Of a stretch of 64,000 bases of DNA, positions 1-7,812 are shown one piece after another. The notes under the pieces were generated by a model that was given only the letters and a program-made list of their open reading frames with translations, was not told where the DNA came from and searched no databases. A program made the translations under genes and the position numbers. The stretch spans positions 2,018,958-2,082,957 of the forward strand of contig OZ244031.1 of assembly GCA_965215045.1 (NCBI GenBank), read 5' to 3'. The DNA is from G965215045 sp965215045. GTDB taxonomy: Bacteria > Pseudomonadota > Gammaproteobacteria > JABABF01. Positions within the stretch are counted from its first letter, which is position 1. The number at the start of each line of letters is the position of its first letter.

Positions 1-1796
1 ACAGGGTGGTCGCCGACCATATCCGGGCGGCGGCCTTCCTGGTCGCCGATGGTGTGGCGGTCGCCAACGAGGGCCGGGGCTACGTGCTGCGCCGTATTAT
101 CCGGCGCGCCGTGCGCCACACCCATCGCCTGGGGGCGGCGCCGGGTTGCTTTGCCTCCCTGGCCCTGCCGCTGGTCGAATTGATGGAGGAGGTGTTCCCG
201 TTGCCCGCCGCCCAGGGGGCGCGGGTCGAACAGCTGCTGCACACCGAAGAGGAACAGTTCTCGCATACCCTGCAACAGGGACTCAAGATCCTGGAGCACT
301 CCCTGGCGGAATTAAAACGGGGACAGACGCTCTCGGGAGAACTGCTGTTCCGTCTCTATGACAGCTGCGGGTTCCCGCCGGACATGAGTGCGGATGTCGC
401 GCGGGAGCAGGGCATCGGCGTCGACATGGACACCTTCGAGGCGCGCATGGAAGAACAGCGCCAGCGGGCGCGCACAGCCTCCGCCTTCCGGGAGCGCACC
501 GCCCTGGAATTGCCGCGGCTTAAAGAGGAGAGCCGGTTTACCGGCTACGAGGAACTGCGCACCGAGACCCGGGTGTCGGGCCTGTGGAATGTCGCGGGCG
601 AGCCGCTGCAGGAGATCGCCGCCGGGGAGCGCGGCATGATCGCCCTGGAGAGCACGCCCTTTTATGCCGAGAGCGGCGGCCAGGTCGGCGACAGCGGCTT
701 GTTGTTGTGCGCCGACGAACCCTGTTTTGCGGTGGAAGACACGCTGTCCAGCGGCACCGGGCGCCTGCATTGCGGCATGGGCCTGGGCCCCTTGCAGCTG
801 CAGCAAGCGGTGGTGGCGGAGGTGGACGCCGAACGCCGCCGGGCGATCATGCGTCATCATTCGGCAACGCACCTGTTGCATGCCGCATTGCGCGCCGTGT
901 TGGGCGAGCAGGTGCAGCAGCGGGGCTCCCTGGTGGACGCCGGGCGCCTGCGTTTTGATTTTACGCACCATGAGGCACTGAGCGATGAGCAACTGCTGGA
1001 ATTGGAGCACCAGGTCAACGGCAAGATCCTGGAAAATACCGAGGTCTCGGTAGAGTGGACTTCCAGGGAGGAGGCCGAACGGGACGGTGCCCTGGCACTG
1101 TTCGGCGAAAAGTACGGGGAGCGGGTGCGCGTGCTGCGCATCGGCGGTGATTTTTCCGTGGAACTGTGCGGCGGTACCCACGTGCAGCGCAGCGGCGAGC
1201 TGGGCGTGTTCAAGATCATTTCTGAAAGCGGCATTGCCGCCGGTGTGCGGCGCATCGAGGCACTGGCCGGTGCCGCCGCCCTGGCGCGTTTCCAGGATGA
1301 CGCCCGGCTGCTGGCGCGCCTGGGGACGCAATTGCAGCAGCCGCCCCGGGACTTGCCGGAGAAGCTGCAGAAGTTGCAGGAGGAAAACCGCAGCCTGCGT
1401 CGCCAATTGGAAAAATCCGCGGACCGGGCACCGGGGGTGGAGTTGAATATCGCGGCCGCGGTGGAGGTGGACGGCGTGCGGGTGTTGGCACAACAGCTGC
1501 CGGCCCGGGACCCGCGCGGATTGCGCACGGCCGTGGACCGCTGCCGGGAACAGCTGGGCAGTGGCGTGGTGCTGCTGGTCTCGGAGTATGAGGGGGATGC
1601 GATTTTTGCCGCCGGGATCAGCGAGGACCTGGTCGCGCGCCTGTCGGCGGGAAAACTGATGCGCGAGTTTTGCGCTTCCCTGGGCGGGCGGGGCGGCGGG
1701 CGCAAGGACTTCGCCCAGGGAGGTGGCGGAGATTTGAGTGCCGTGGACGCCGCACTGGAGCGGGTGCCGTCCTGGGTTGCAGAACAGCTGGGCTGA
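1..1796 (+). CDS. alaS: Alanyl-tRNA synthetase, 3' part (5' end outside window)
   Basis: Attaches alanine to tRNA-Ala in the cytoplasm and edits mischarged tRNA. The window opens inside the gene: the frame is open from base 3, and about 597 of the usual 870 or so residues are present. The first visible residues (VADHIRAAAFLVADGV, then NEGRGYVLRRIIRRAVRH) belong to the end of the catalytic region. The zinc-binding editing motifs are intact: HHSATH near visible residue 282 and CGGTH near 388. A coiled stretch and the Gly-rich C-terminal DHHA1-type domain (GGRGGGRKDFAQGGG) follow. Stop TGA is at 1794-1796. No frameshift is seen. The product is certain; the real start is not in the window. Confidence 0.97.
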   Translation, partial: RVVADHIRAAAFLVADGVAVANEGRGYVLRRIIRRAVRHTHRLGAAPGCFASLALPLVELMEEVFPLPAAQGARVEQLLHTEEEQFSHTLQQGLKILEHSLAELKRGQTLSGELLFRLYDSCGFPPDMSADVAREQGIGVDMDTFEARMEEQRQRARTASAFRERTALELPRLKEESRFTGYEELRTETRVSGLWNVAGEPLQEIAAGERGMIALESTPFYAESGGQVGDSGLLLCADEPCFAVEDTLSSGTGRLHCGMGLGPLQLQQAVVAEVDAERRRAIMRHHSATHLLHAALRAVLGEQVQQRGSLVDAGRLRFDFTHHEALSDEQLLELEHQVNGKILENTEVSVEWTSREEAERDGALALFGEKYGERVRVLRIGGDFSVELCGGTHVQRSGELGVFKIISESGIAAGVRRIEALAGAAALARFQDDARLLARLGTQLQQPPRDLPEKLQKLQEENRSLRRQLEKSADRAPGVELNIAAAVEVDGVRVLAQQLPARDPRGLRTAVDRCREQLGSGVVLLVSEYEGDAIFAAGISEDLVARLSAGKLMREFCASLGGRGGGRKDFAQGGGGDLSAVDAALERVPSWVAEQLG

Positions 1797-1873
1797 AACC
1801 ATGATCTATGGCCTGGAAGAAACGCAAGCCGAGCTGAAACCATGATCTATCGCCTGGAAGAAACGCAAGCCGA
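1792..1873 (+). repeat. 41-bp tandem duplication of a gene start
   Basis: Two adjacent 41-bp copies (1792-1832 and 1833-1873) differ at one base in the alignment I made. Each carries the end of the alaS-proximal spacer, an ATG (1801 and 1842) and the first codons of the carbonic anhydrase-like gene. Since 41 is not a multiple of three, the first ATG reads a 14-residue peptide, MIYGLEETQAELKP. Its TGA (1843-1845) overlaps the second ATG as ATGA, so ribosomes finishing the decoy could restart on the real gene. alaS itself stops inside the first copy. Confidence 0.95.
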
Positions 1874-2363
1874 GCTGCGCGGTGCGGAGCATTTCATCGC
1901 CCCGGGAGCGGTGCTGATCGGCAGGGTGATCCTGGAGGCGCGCGCCAGCGTATGGTTCAACGCGGTACTGCGGGGCGATGTGGAACCCTTGCATATCGGC
2001 GAGGAGAGCAACGTGCAGGATTTTGCGATGTTGCATGCGGACCCGGGCTTTCCGCTGCAGATCGGCCCCCGGGTGACCATCGGGCACCATGCCGTCGTCC
2101 ATGGCTGCACCGTCGACGAAGCCTGCCTGATCGGTATCAATGCCGTGATCCTTAACGGTGCCCGCCTGGGCCGGCACTGCCTGGTCGGTGCCAATGCCAT
2201 GGTGCCGGAAGGCATGGAGGTGCCGGAGGGTTCGCTGGTGGTCGGCACGCCGGCCAGGGTGCGGCGCAGCCTGAGTTCGGAGGAGCGCACCATCCTCGAG
2301 GCCTCGGCACAAAATTATGTGCAGAATGCCCAGCGTTTCCTGCGCGGTCTCAAACCCGCCTGA
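1842..2363 (+). CDS. Gamma-carbonic anhydrase-like hexapeptide-repeat protein (YrdA/CaiE type)
   Basis: A 173-residue left-handed beta-helix protein of the gamma-carbonic anhydrase superfamily, cytoplasmic by absence of a signal peptide. Hexapeptide repeats run through most of the chain (IGRVIL, IGHHAV, IGINAV, VGANAM). Histidines at residues 65, 82 and 87 have the spacing of the family's metal ligands, so metal binding is expected. Whether it hydrates CO2 is not known for most YrdA-type relatives. The start at 1842 is chosen because it is the ATG in frame with the helix; the ATG at 1801 is out of frame and belongs to the duplicated copy. It lies 45 bases after alaS and is probably co-transcribed with it. 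Confidence 0.88.
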   Translation: MIYRLEETQAELRGAEHFIAPGAVLIGRVILEARASVWFNAVLRGDVEPLHIGEESNVQDFAMLHADPGFPLQIGPRVTIGHHAVVHGCTVDEACLIGINAVILNGARLGRHCLVGANAMVPEGMEVPEGSLVVGTPARVRRSLSSEERTILEASAQNYVQNAQRFLRGLKPA

Positions 2364-2406
2364 GAGGCTGTATTAGAATTGCCGCCTGCACGCCCGGGAA
2401 TCTTCG

Positions 2407-4074
2407 ATGTCTGCCGCCCAGGAATTCAATCTCGCCGACCTGTTCGAACTGGCAGTAGACCAGTACGGCGACCGGGAATGCCTGGTGGTCGGCGAGCGCC
2501 GTTGTACCTTCAGGGAACTCGATGCGCGCGCCAATCGCTGCGCTCATTACATGGCCCGGCGCGGCATCGGTGCCGGCGACCACGTCGGTATCTACGCGCT
2601 CAATTCCATGGAATGGGTGGAATTGATGTGGGCGACGGTCAAGCTGCGGGCCGTGTGGATCAACATCAATTATCGTTATATCGCCGATGAGTTGGCCTAC
2701 CTGTTTGACAACGCCGACCTCAAGATGTTGTTTTGTGAGCGGCAGTTCCTGGGACTGGCACAGGAGGCGGCAACCCCCGGGCTCATGCAAAATTGCGTCT
2801 TCATCGAGGATGGCAGCGGGACCGCGCTCCCGGAGACGGTAACGGAATACGAAGAGGCCCTGGCGCAGGGCTCTGCAGAGCGTGATTTCGAGGCGCGTTC
2901 GGGAGACGATCTCTACATTCTCTACACCGGTGGCACCACGGGCATGCCCAAGGGCGTGGTCTGGCGTCATGAAGACGTGTTTTTTACCCTGGGAGGCGGC
3001 ATCGACGCCATGAGCGGCGAGCGTGTGCAAGAGCCCATGGACATCATCCGCCGCGGCTTGAAAAACGGGCCGGTCACCATGCTCAGCACGGCACCCCTGA
3101 TGCACGGCGCCTGCCAGTGGGGCGTGATCAACAGTGCTTACGAGGGGCGGAAAATCCTGCTCATGCGCAAGTTCGACGCCGAGGAGGTGTGGCGTGCGGT
3201 GGAACGGGAAAAAGTCAACGGCATCATGATCACCGGCGATGCGATGGGCCGCCCGATGATCGAGGCGTACGCAGCGAACCCCGGGGCCTTCGACTGTTCC
3301 TCCCTGTTCATGGTGACGAGCACGGCCGCCATTTTTTCCGCCTCGGTCAAGGAACAGTTCCTGCAGCATTTCCCGGAATTGCTGATCATCGACGGCGTCG
3401 GTGCCTCGGAATTCGGCTCCAGCGGCATGATGACCGTGAACAAGGAGCAGGTGCAGAGCGAACTCAGCATTTCTCCGAACTCCGATACCCTGGTAGTGGA
3501 TGAGAATTTCGACCCCCTGCCTCCCGGCAGCGACAAGATCGGCAAGATTGCGCGCCGCGGCAACCTGCCCCTGGGCTATTACAAGGACGAGAAAAAAAGT
3601 GCCGAGGTTTTCGTCACTGCGGCAGATGGCACGCGCTACTCGGTGCCCGGGGATTTTGCCCGCATCGAGGAGGACGGGCGCATCACCCTGCTGGGCCGCG
3701 GCAACACCTGCATCAACTCCGGCGGCATGAAAATTTTTCCGGAAGAGGTGGAACAGGCACTCAAATCGCACGCGGATGTTTTCGATGCGGTGGTGGTCGG
3801 TGCCCCCGACGAACGTTGGGGGGAGCAGGTGGCGGCGGTGGTCGAGGCGCGCCCGGGGTGTCAGCCGGAATTGCAGAGTCTGCAGGAACATTGCCGGGTT
3901 CACATCGCGGGGTTCAAAATTCCGCGGCAATTGCACCTGGTTGCGCGTATCTTGCGCTCACCCAGCGGCAAACCGGATTATCCCTGGGCCCGGCAGCTGG
4001 TCACAGGCCCCGGGGAGGCTAGCACCGCGGACGCCGCTAAGACATTTTCGAGAGGCGAGGGCCGGGGAAACTGA
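2407..4074 (+). CDS. Acyl-CoA synthetase (AMP-forming), P450-linked
   Basis: A 555-residue ANL-superfamily ligase that activates a carboxylic acid as acyl-adenylate and then thioester with CoA. The phosphate-binding motif YTGGTTGMPKG lies near residues 172-182, and the hinge region GRGNTCINSGGMKIFPEEVE marks the start of the C-terminal lid. The lid ends in the KIPRQLHL...SGKPDYPWA segment carrying the catalytic lysine. The GMPKGVVWRHED variant and the large N-domain resemble ligases acting on bulky or steroid-like acids in actinobacteria and marine gammaproteobacteria, but the substrate cannot be read from the sequence. Its TGA overlaps the ATG of the next gene (TGATG at 4072-4076), so ligase and P450 are translationally coupled and likely share a substrate. 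Confidence 0.9.
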   Translation: MSAAQEFNLADLFELAVDQYGDRECLVVGERRCTFRELDARANRCAHYMARRGIGAGDHVGIYALNSMEWVELMWATVKLRAVWININYRYIADELAYLFDNADLKMLFCERQFLGLAQEAATPGLMQNCVFIEDGSGTALPETVTEYEEALAQGSAERDFEARSGDDLYILYTGGTTGMPKGVVWRHEDVFFTLGGGIDAMSGERVQEPMDIIRRGLKNGPVTMLSTAPLMHGACQWGVINSAYEGRKILLMRKFDAEEVWRAVEREKVNGIMITGDAMGRPMIEAYAANPGAFDCSSLFMVTSTAAIFSASVKEQFLQHFPELLIIDGVGASEFGSSGMMTVNKEQVQSELSISPNSDTLVVDENFDPLPPGSDKIGKIARRGNLPLGYYKDEKKSAEVFVTAADGTRYSVPGDFARIEEDGRITLLGRGNTCINSGGMKIFPEEVEQALKSHADVFDAVVVGAPDERWGEQVAAVVEARPGCQPELQSLQEHCRVHIAGFKIPRQLHLVARILRSPSGKPDYPWARQLVTGPGEASTADAAKTFSRGEGRGN

Positions 4075-5480
4075 TGGAAACACAAGTGGCAACTCGATCT
4101 TCGGCGGCGATGCCGGGCTTTGTCAAAGTCACGGCGAGCTATCCCGGGGTCAATACCAGGCTGAGGCATGTCCCGGGCAGTTACGGCCTGCCGGTGCTGG
4201 GCCGACTGCCCCTGCTCATGAAGGACCCGTACCGGCTGACCCTGGAACATTACCGGAAATACGGGCCGGTCTCGCGTTTCCGCCTGTCTCGTTACAAGGG
4301 CGTGCTGGCACTGGGGCCCGAGATTTCGCAGCGGCTGTTCACGGACCCGGAACAGATTTTTTCCACCGCCCTGGGATACGACAACCTGATCCAGGATTTT
4401 TTCCCGGGCGGCCTGTTGTTTAAAGATTTTACCGAGCACCGCTTCCAGAGACGGCTCCTGCAGACCAGTTTCAAAACCGAGACCATGCAAGGCTATGTGA
4501 AAACCATGGGCGAGGTGTTCGACCGCGATATCGAAGCCTGGAACCTGGAACAGCCGCTGCCGTTTTTCCCGGCCATTAAGCGCCTGTTGTTGATCAATGC
4601 CATAAAGGTGTTTTACGGTGTCGACGAGGACCGCGAGCTGTCCACGGAACTCAGGAACACCTTCAACGAGGCGATGATGGGACAGATGGCACTGCTGTAC
4701 TGGAGAATCCCGGGACTGCGCTACGATCGCGGTGCCAGGGCCAGCATGCGTCTGCGACGTTATGCGCAGGGATTGCTGGATGAGCACCGGGAGAGTGATC
4801 ACGGCAGCATGCTGTGTTACATGTGCCGGGAGACCCGCGAGGACGGAACGCCTTTTCCCGACGAGGAGATTATCGATCATCTGAATTTCGTGCTGTTTGC
4901 CGCGCACGACACCACCACCAGCGTGCTCTCCCAGATGTTTCATTACCTGGGCAAGCATCCGGATTGGCAGGAGCGTTTGCGCGCGGAAGTGCAGTCTGTA
5001 GGTGAAGATGGCGGACTTCCCTCTTGGGAGGAACTGCAACAGCGGATGCCGGTCGCCGAGCAACTGGTGCAGGAAGTGCTGCGCCTGAATCCCTCGGTCA
5101 CCATCATGATGCGCAGGCTGTTGCGGGACTCGGAACTGGGCGGGGTGCAACTGCCGGCCCACACCCGTATTTTCCACATGCCTTGTTTTAATCATCGCAT
5201 GCCGGAGTACTGGACCGCCCCGCATGATTTTGACCCGGACCGTTTCTCGGAGGAACGCGCCGAACACAAGCGCGCGCCTTTCTTGCACGTGCCTTTCGGC
5301 GGCGGCGCGCACAAGTGCATCGGCATGCATTTTGCCAAGCTCCAGGCCAAGTTGTTTTTACATCGTTTTATCCGCCGGCATCGTTTTCGTCATGCCCCGG
5401 GATACGCCGATGAGCTGACGGTGGTGCCGCTGCCCAGGCCCAAGGATGATCTGCCGTTGGTGATCGAGAGACTTAACTGA
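4074..5480 (+). CDS. Cytochrome P450 no. 1
   Basis: A 468-residue soluble heme monooxygenase. The I-helix oxygen-activation motif AAHDTT is near residue 275, the K-helix ExxR (EVLR) near 334, and the heme-thiolate loop FGGGAHKCIG places the cysteine ligand at C415. There is no N-terminal membrane anchor. It overlaps the acyl-CoA synthetase by one base, implying a two-gene unit in which an acid is hydroxylated and CoA-activated. No ferredoxin or reductase gene is adjacent, so electrons must come from elsewhere. It is clearly related to the second P450 near 61 kb (shared HxPGSxGxPxLG start, AEHKR and PFGGGAHKCIG motifs). Its 3' end overlaps the convergent corB-type gene by 8 bases. Substrate unknown. 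Confidence 0.92.
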   Translation: METQVATRSSAAMPGFVKVTASYPGVNTRLRHVPGSYGLPVLGRLPLLMKDPYRLTLEHYRKYGPVSRFRLSRYKGVLALGPEISQRLFTDPEQIFSTALGYDNLIQDFFPGGLLFKDFTEHRFQRRLLQTSFKTETMQGYVKTMGEVFDRDIEAWNLEQPLPFFPAIKRLLLINAIKVFYGVDEDRELSTELRNTFNEAMMGQMALLYWRIPGLRYDRGARASMRLRRYAQGLLDEHRESDHGSMLCYMCRETREDGTPFPDEEIIDHLNFVLFAAHDTTTSVLSQMFHYLGKHPDWQERLRAEVQSVGEDGGLPSWEELQQRMPVAEQLVQEVLRLNPSVTIMMRRLLRDSELGGVQLPAHTRIFHMPCFNHRMPEYWTAPHDFDPDRFSEERAEHKRAPFLHVPFGGGAHKCIGMHFAKLQAKLFLHRFIRRHRFRHAPGYADELTVVPLPRPKDDLPLVIERLN

Positions 5481-6801
5481 TCTCCGCCACCTGGACGACC
5501 GGTGTGTCCGGCGTCTCTTTTTCCTCCGCGGTATCGTCTTCGGCCGCCAGGCGCAGGCGGGCGCGGCGCACCACCTTGTCGTCGCGCACGGACAGCACCT
5601 CCAATATGTAGCGCTCGACCTTGATCGACATCTGCGGTTCCGGCAGGCTGCCCAGGTGCTTGACGATCAAACCGTTCAGGGTGGTGACACCGTTGCTGGG
5701 CAGGGACCATCCCAGTTCCTTGTTGATGTCATGGATGGTGGTGGCCCCCTCGATAATATAACTGCCGTCCGGGCGCGGGTGGATGTCTTGAGAGAAAGCG
5801 GTTTCCCTGAGTCCCAGGTTCACCTTGCCGACGATTTCTTCCAGGATGTCTTGCATCGTGACAATGCCCTCGGTCGCCCCGTATTCATCGACGACGATGG
5901 CGAGGCTGGAGTTCTCCTCCTGGAAATTGTGCAACTGCGTCGGCACCGTGGTGCCCTCCGGGACGAAGTACGGTTTCTGTGCGAACTTGCGCAAGGCCTC
6001 GGGAGTCAGCGGGTTTTGCAGCAGGCGGGGCAGGTCGCGGACATCGAGCACGCCGATAATATGATCCAGGTCGCCCTGGTAGACCGGCACCCGCGTGATG
6101 CGATCTTCTGCAAACAACTCCAACAACTGCTGGGGGTTGCTGTTGATCTCGGCCCCGACCACCTGGTTGCGCGGTGCCATGATGTCATCGACGGTGATGT
6201 GTTCCAGGCGCAGAATATTGACCAGCATCTGCCGGTACTTGTCCGGCAGGTCGGCCTCCTGGTCGTGCAGGATATGCAGCAGGTCTTCGTGGTCTATGGG
6301 CTGGTCCCGGTGCAGGTCCGGTTTGACGCCCATCACGCGCAGCATGGCATTGCTGAAAAAGTTCAGGAATTTAACCAGCGGCATCAGCAGGACCATCAAT
6401 GGCGCCAGGATGTAACTGGCACCGAAGGCGATACGCTCGGGATGCAGGGCGGCCAGGGTCTTGGGGCCGGTCTCGGCAAATACCAGGATGAAAAAGGTCA
6501 GGGTGATGGTGGCGATCAGTGGACCGGCGTCGCCATACAGGCGCAGTGCCAGCACCGTGGTCAGCACCGAGGCACTGATGTTGACCACGTTATTGCCGAT
6601 CAGGATCAGTCCCAGCAGGCGGTCCTTGCGCTCCAACAGGCGATGGACACGCTGCGCGCTGCGATGGCCTTTTTTACTCAGCGAGCGCAACCGGTAGCGG
6701 TCCAACGCCAGCATGCCGGTTTCAGAACTGGAGAAAAAGGCGGACAGGAACAAAAGCCCGACCAGCAGCCCGAGCAGAAGTTCCGAAGACAGTGCGTTCA
6801 A
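5473..6801 (-). CDS. corB: CorB/HlyC-type CBS-domain membrane protein (CNNM family)
   Basis: A 442-residue inner-membrane protein of the CNNM/CorB family implicated in magnesium and cobalt efflux. The N-terminal DUF21 domain has about four hydrophobic segments (residues 1-30, 60-85, 90-120, 130-160) with the family signature FFSSSETGMLALDRYR and IGNNVVNI. A CBS pair follows (VDDIMAPRNQVVGAE, then VVDEYGATEGIVTMQDILEEIVG), and a CorC/HlyC C-terminal domain near residues 345-420. It sits next to ypjD on the same strand, an arrangement known from E. coli (yfjD-ypjD). The assignment to transport of a particular ion is by family only. Confidence 0.9.
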   Translation of the reverse strand: MNALSSELLLGLLVGLLFLSAFFSSSETGMLALDRYRLRSLSKKGHRSAQRVHRLLERKDRLLGLILIGNNVVNISASVLTTVLALRLYGDAGPLIATITLTFFILVFAETGPKTLAALHPERIAFGASYILAPLMVLLMPLVKFLNFFSNAMLRVMGVKPDLHRDQPIDHEDLLHILHDQEADLPDKYRQMLVNILRLEHITVDDIMAPRNQVVGAEINSNPQQLLELFAEDRITRVPVYQGDLDHIIGVLDVRDLPRLLQNPLTPEALRKFAQKPYFVPEGTTVPTQLHNFQEENSSLAIVVDEYGATEGIVTMQDILEEIVGKVNLGLRETAFSQDIHPRPDGSYIIEGATTIHDINKELGWSLPSNGVTTLNGLIVKHLGSLPEPQMSIKVERYILEVLSVRDDKVVRRARLRLAAEDDTAEEKETPDTPVVQVAEIS

Positions 6802-6830
6802 AAGAGGCGGTCGACGCGGAAGCCGGGGCT

Positions 6831-6839
6831 ATTATCGCA
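6831..6839 (-). promoter_or_regulatory. Possible extended -10 element for corB
   Basis: On the minus strand the spacer between ypjD and corB reads TGCGATAAT, an extended -10 (TGn plus GATAAT) about 30 bases before the corB ATG. No good -35 is visible, as is usual for extended -10 promoters. It lies inside an imperfect inverted repeat (6821-6852). Untested. Confidence 0.4.
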
Positions 6840-6877
6840 CAGAAAGCCCGGCGCTAAATTGCGCACCGGGCCGCGCT

Positions 6878-7675
6878 TCAGGAGAGCAGGAATTCGCCGC
6901 CCAGGAGGACGATGAGCAGCAGGCCCAGGCCGCCCAGGGTCCAACGGGCGGTGGCGGCACCTTGCCAATGGAACAGGCGGCGCCCTGCCAGCAGGGTGCA
7001 GAGCATGGCCAGGGCAACCGCCGGGAAGGTGTTTTGCAGCACGGCGGGCCGGCCGCCGGGGAAATCCGCCAGCAGCAGGCCACTGGCCAGCACCGCTCCC
7101 AGCAGCAGGGCGCCCAAGAGCAGTACCTGGAACAGGTTCCGGTCTTGGGCCTCCAGCGAGGGGAGCAGGCGCGCCAGGCCCAGGACCCGGTGTTTTTTCA
7201 AACGGGCATGAAAAAACAGGATGTACAGAACCTGGGCACCGGCGATGCTGAGCAGGGAGAAGGCGGCGACCGAGAGCAGGGCATGGAATACCGGGACCTG
7301 GCCCCGCACCAGCACATCCCCGCTGTCGGGGCGCCACAGGGTCAGGAGTATCGCCGCTGCGGCCAGCGGCTGAAACAGGATCAGCAATCGTTCCACCTGC
7401 GGGCGAAATACGCTGTAGAAAAGCGTGATGCCGACGGTGACGCACAGCAACAGGGAAAGCGCGGGCAGCGGCTCCAAGTTAATTCCGCCCGTGGGCTGTA
7501 CGCCGTGATACAGTGCCAATGCGTGCAGGCCCACGGCCAGGCATCCCAAGAACACGCTCCAGTTGCGAACCGCACTTTCCGGGTCGCGCCAGGCATGGGC
7601 AAACTGGTGCAAGGCTGCCGCTGCGTACAACAGCACCGCAGAGAGAGAGAACACTTGGACCATGAAGTTCATCAT
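6878..7675 (-). CDS. ypjD: YpjD: CcsA-like inner-membrane protein
   Basis: A 265-residue integral membrane protein with about eight hydrophobic segments, related to the cytochrome c assembly protein CcsA/ResC family. It keeps the YpjD layout: an N-terminal helix, a periplasmic loop, and the central GQVPVFHALLSVAAFSLLSIAGAQ segment. This H plus downstream helices correspond to the heme-handling core of the family, but the tryptophan-rich WWD loop of true CcsA is not evident. YpjD function is unsettled. In many gammaproteobacteria ypjD is divergent from ffh; here its divergent neighbour is gyrA instead. Start ATG at 7675, with a second ATG directly after it. Confidence 0.85.
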   Translation of the reverse strand: MMNFMVQVFSLSAVLLYAAAALHQFAHAWRDPESAVRNWSVFLGCLAVGLHALALYHGVQPTGGINLEPLPALSLLLCVTVGITLFYSVFRPQVERLLILFQPLAAAAILLTLWRPDSGDVLVRGQVPVFHALLSVAAFSLLSIAGAQVLYILFFHARLKKHRVLGLARLLPSLEAQDRNLFQVLLLGALLLGAVLASGLLLADFPGGRPAVLQNTFPAVALAMLCTLLAGRRLFHWQGAATARWTLGGLGLLLIVLLGGEFLLS

Positions 7676-7753
7676 AACCCAAATTCATCGGCTGCGCAGC
7701 ATTCGCGCGGGGTTCCCAAGGCAGCGTTTCCAGGCGTTCTAAAGACCTGTGCG

Positions 7754-7762
7754 TGCTATAAT
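7754..7762 (+). promoter_or_regulatory. Extended -10 promoter element for gyrA
   Basis: TGCTATAAT is a perfect extended -10 (TGn plus consensus TATAAT) 50 bases before the gyrA start. A convincing -35 hexamer is not seen. The element lies in the 137-base divergent gap between ypjD and gyrA. Extended -10 promoters need little -35 contact, so this is the best candidate for gyrA transcription. Confidence 0.5.
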
Positions 7763-7812
7763 TTTTCCTTGGCCTGCGGCCACTTGCGCTTGTTTACGCC
7801 CCGGGAGAATCG

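Noticed and set aside
312..1802. Long open frame opposite alaS (496 codons)
   Set aside because: Lies fully antisense to a clear gene; composition is His/Gln/Arg-rich with no family motif. High GC keeps such frames open.
2350..3936. 528-codon frame opposite the acyl-CoA synthetase
   Set aside because: Antisense shadow of a well-supported ligase; no recognisable domain.
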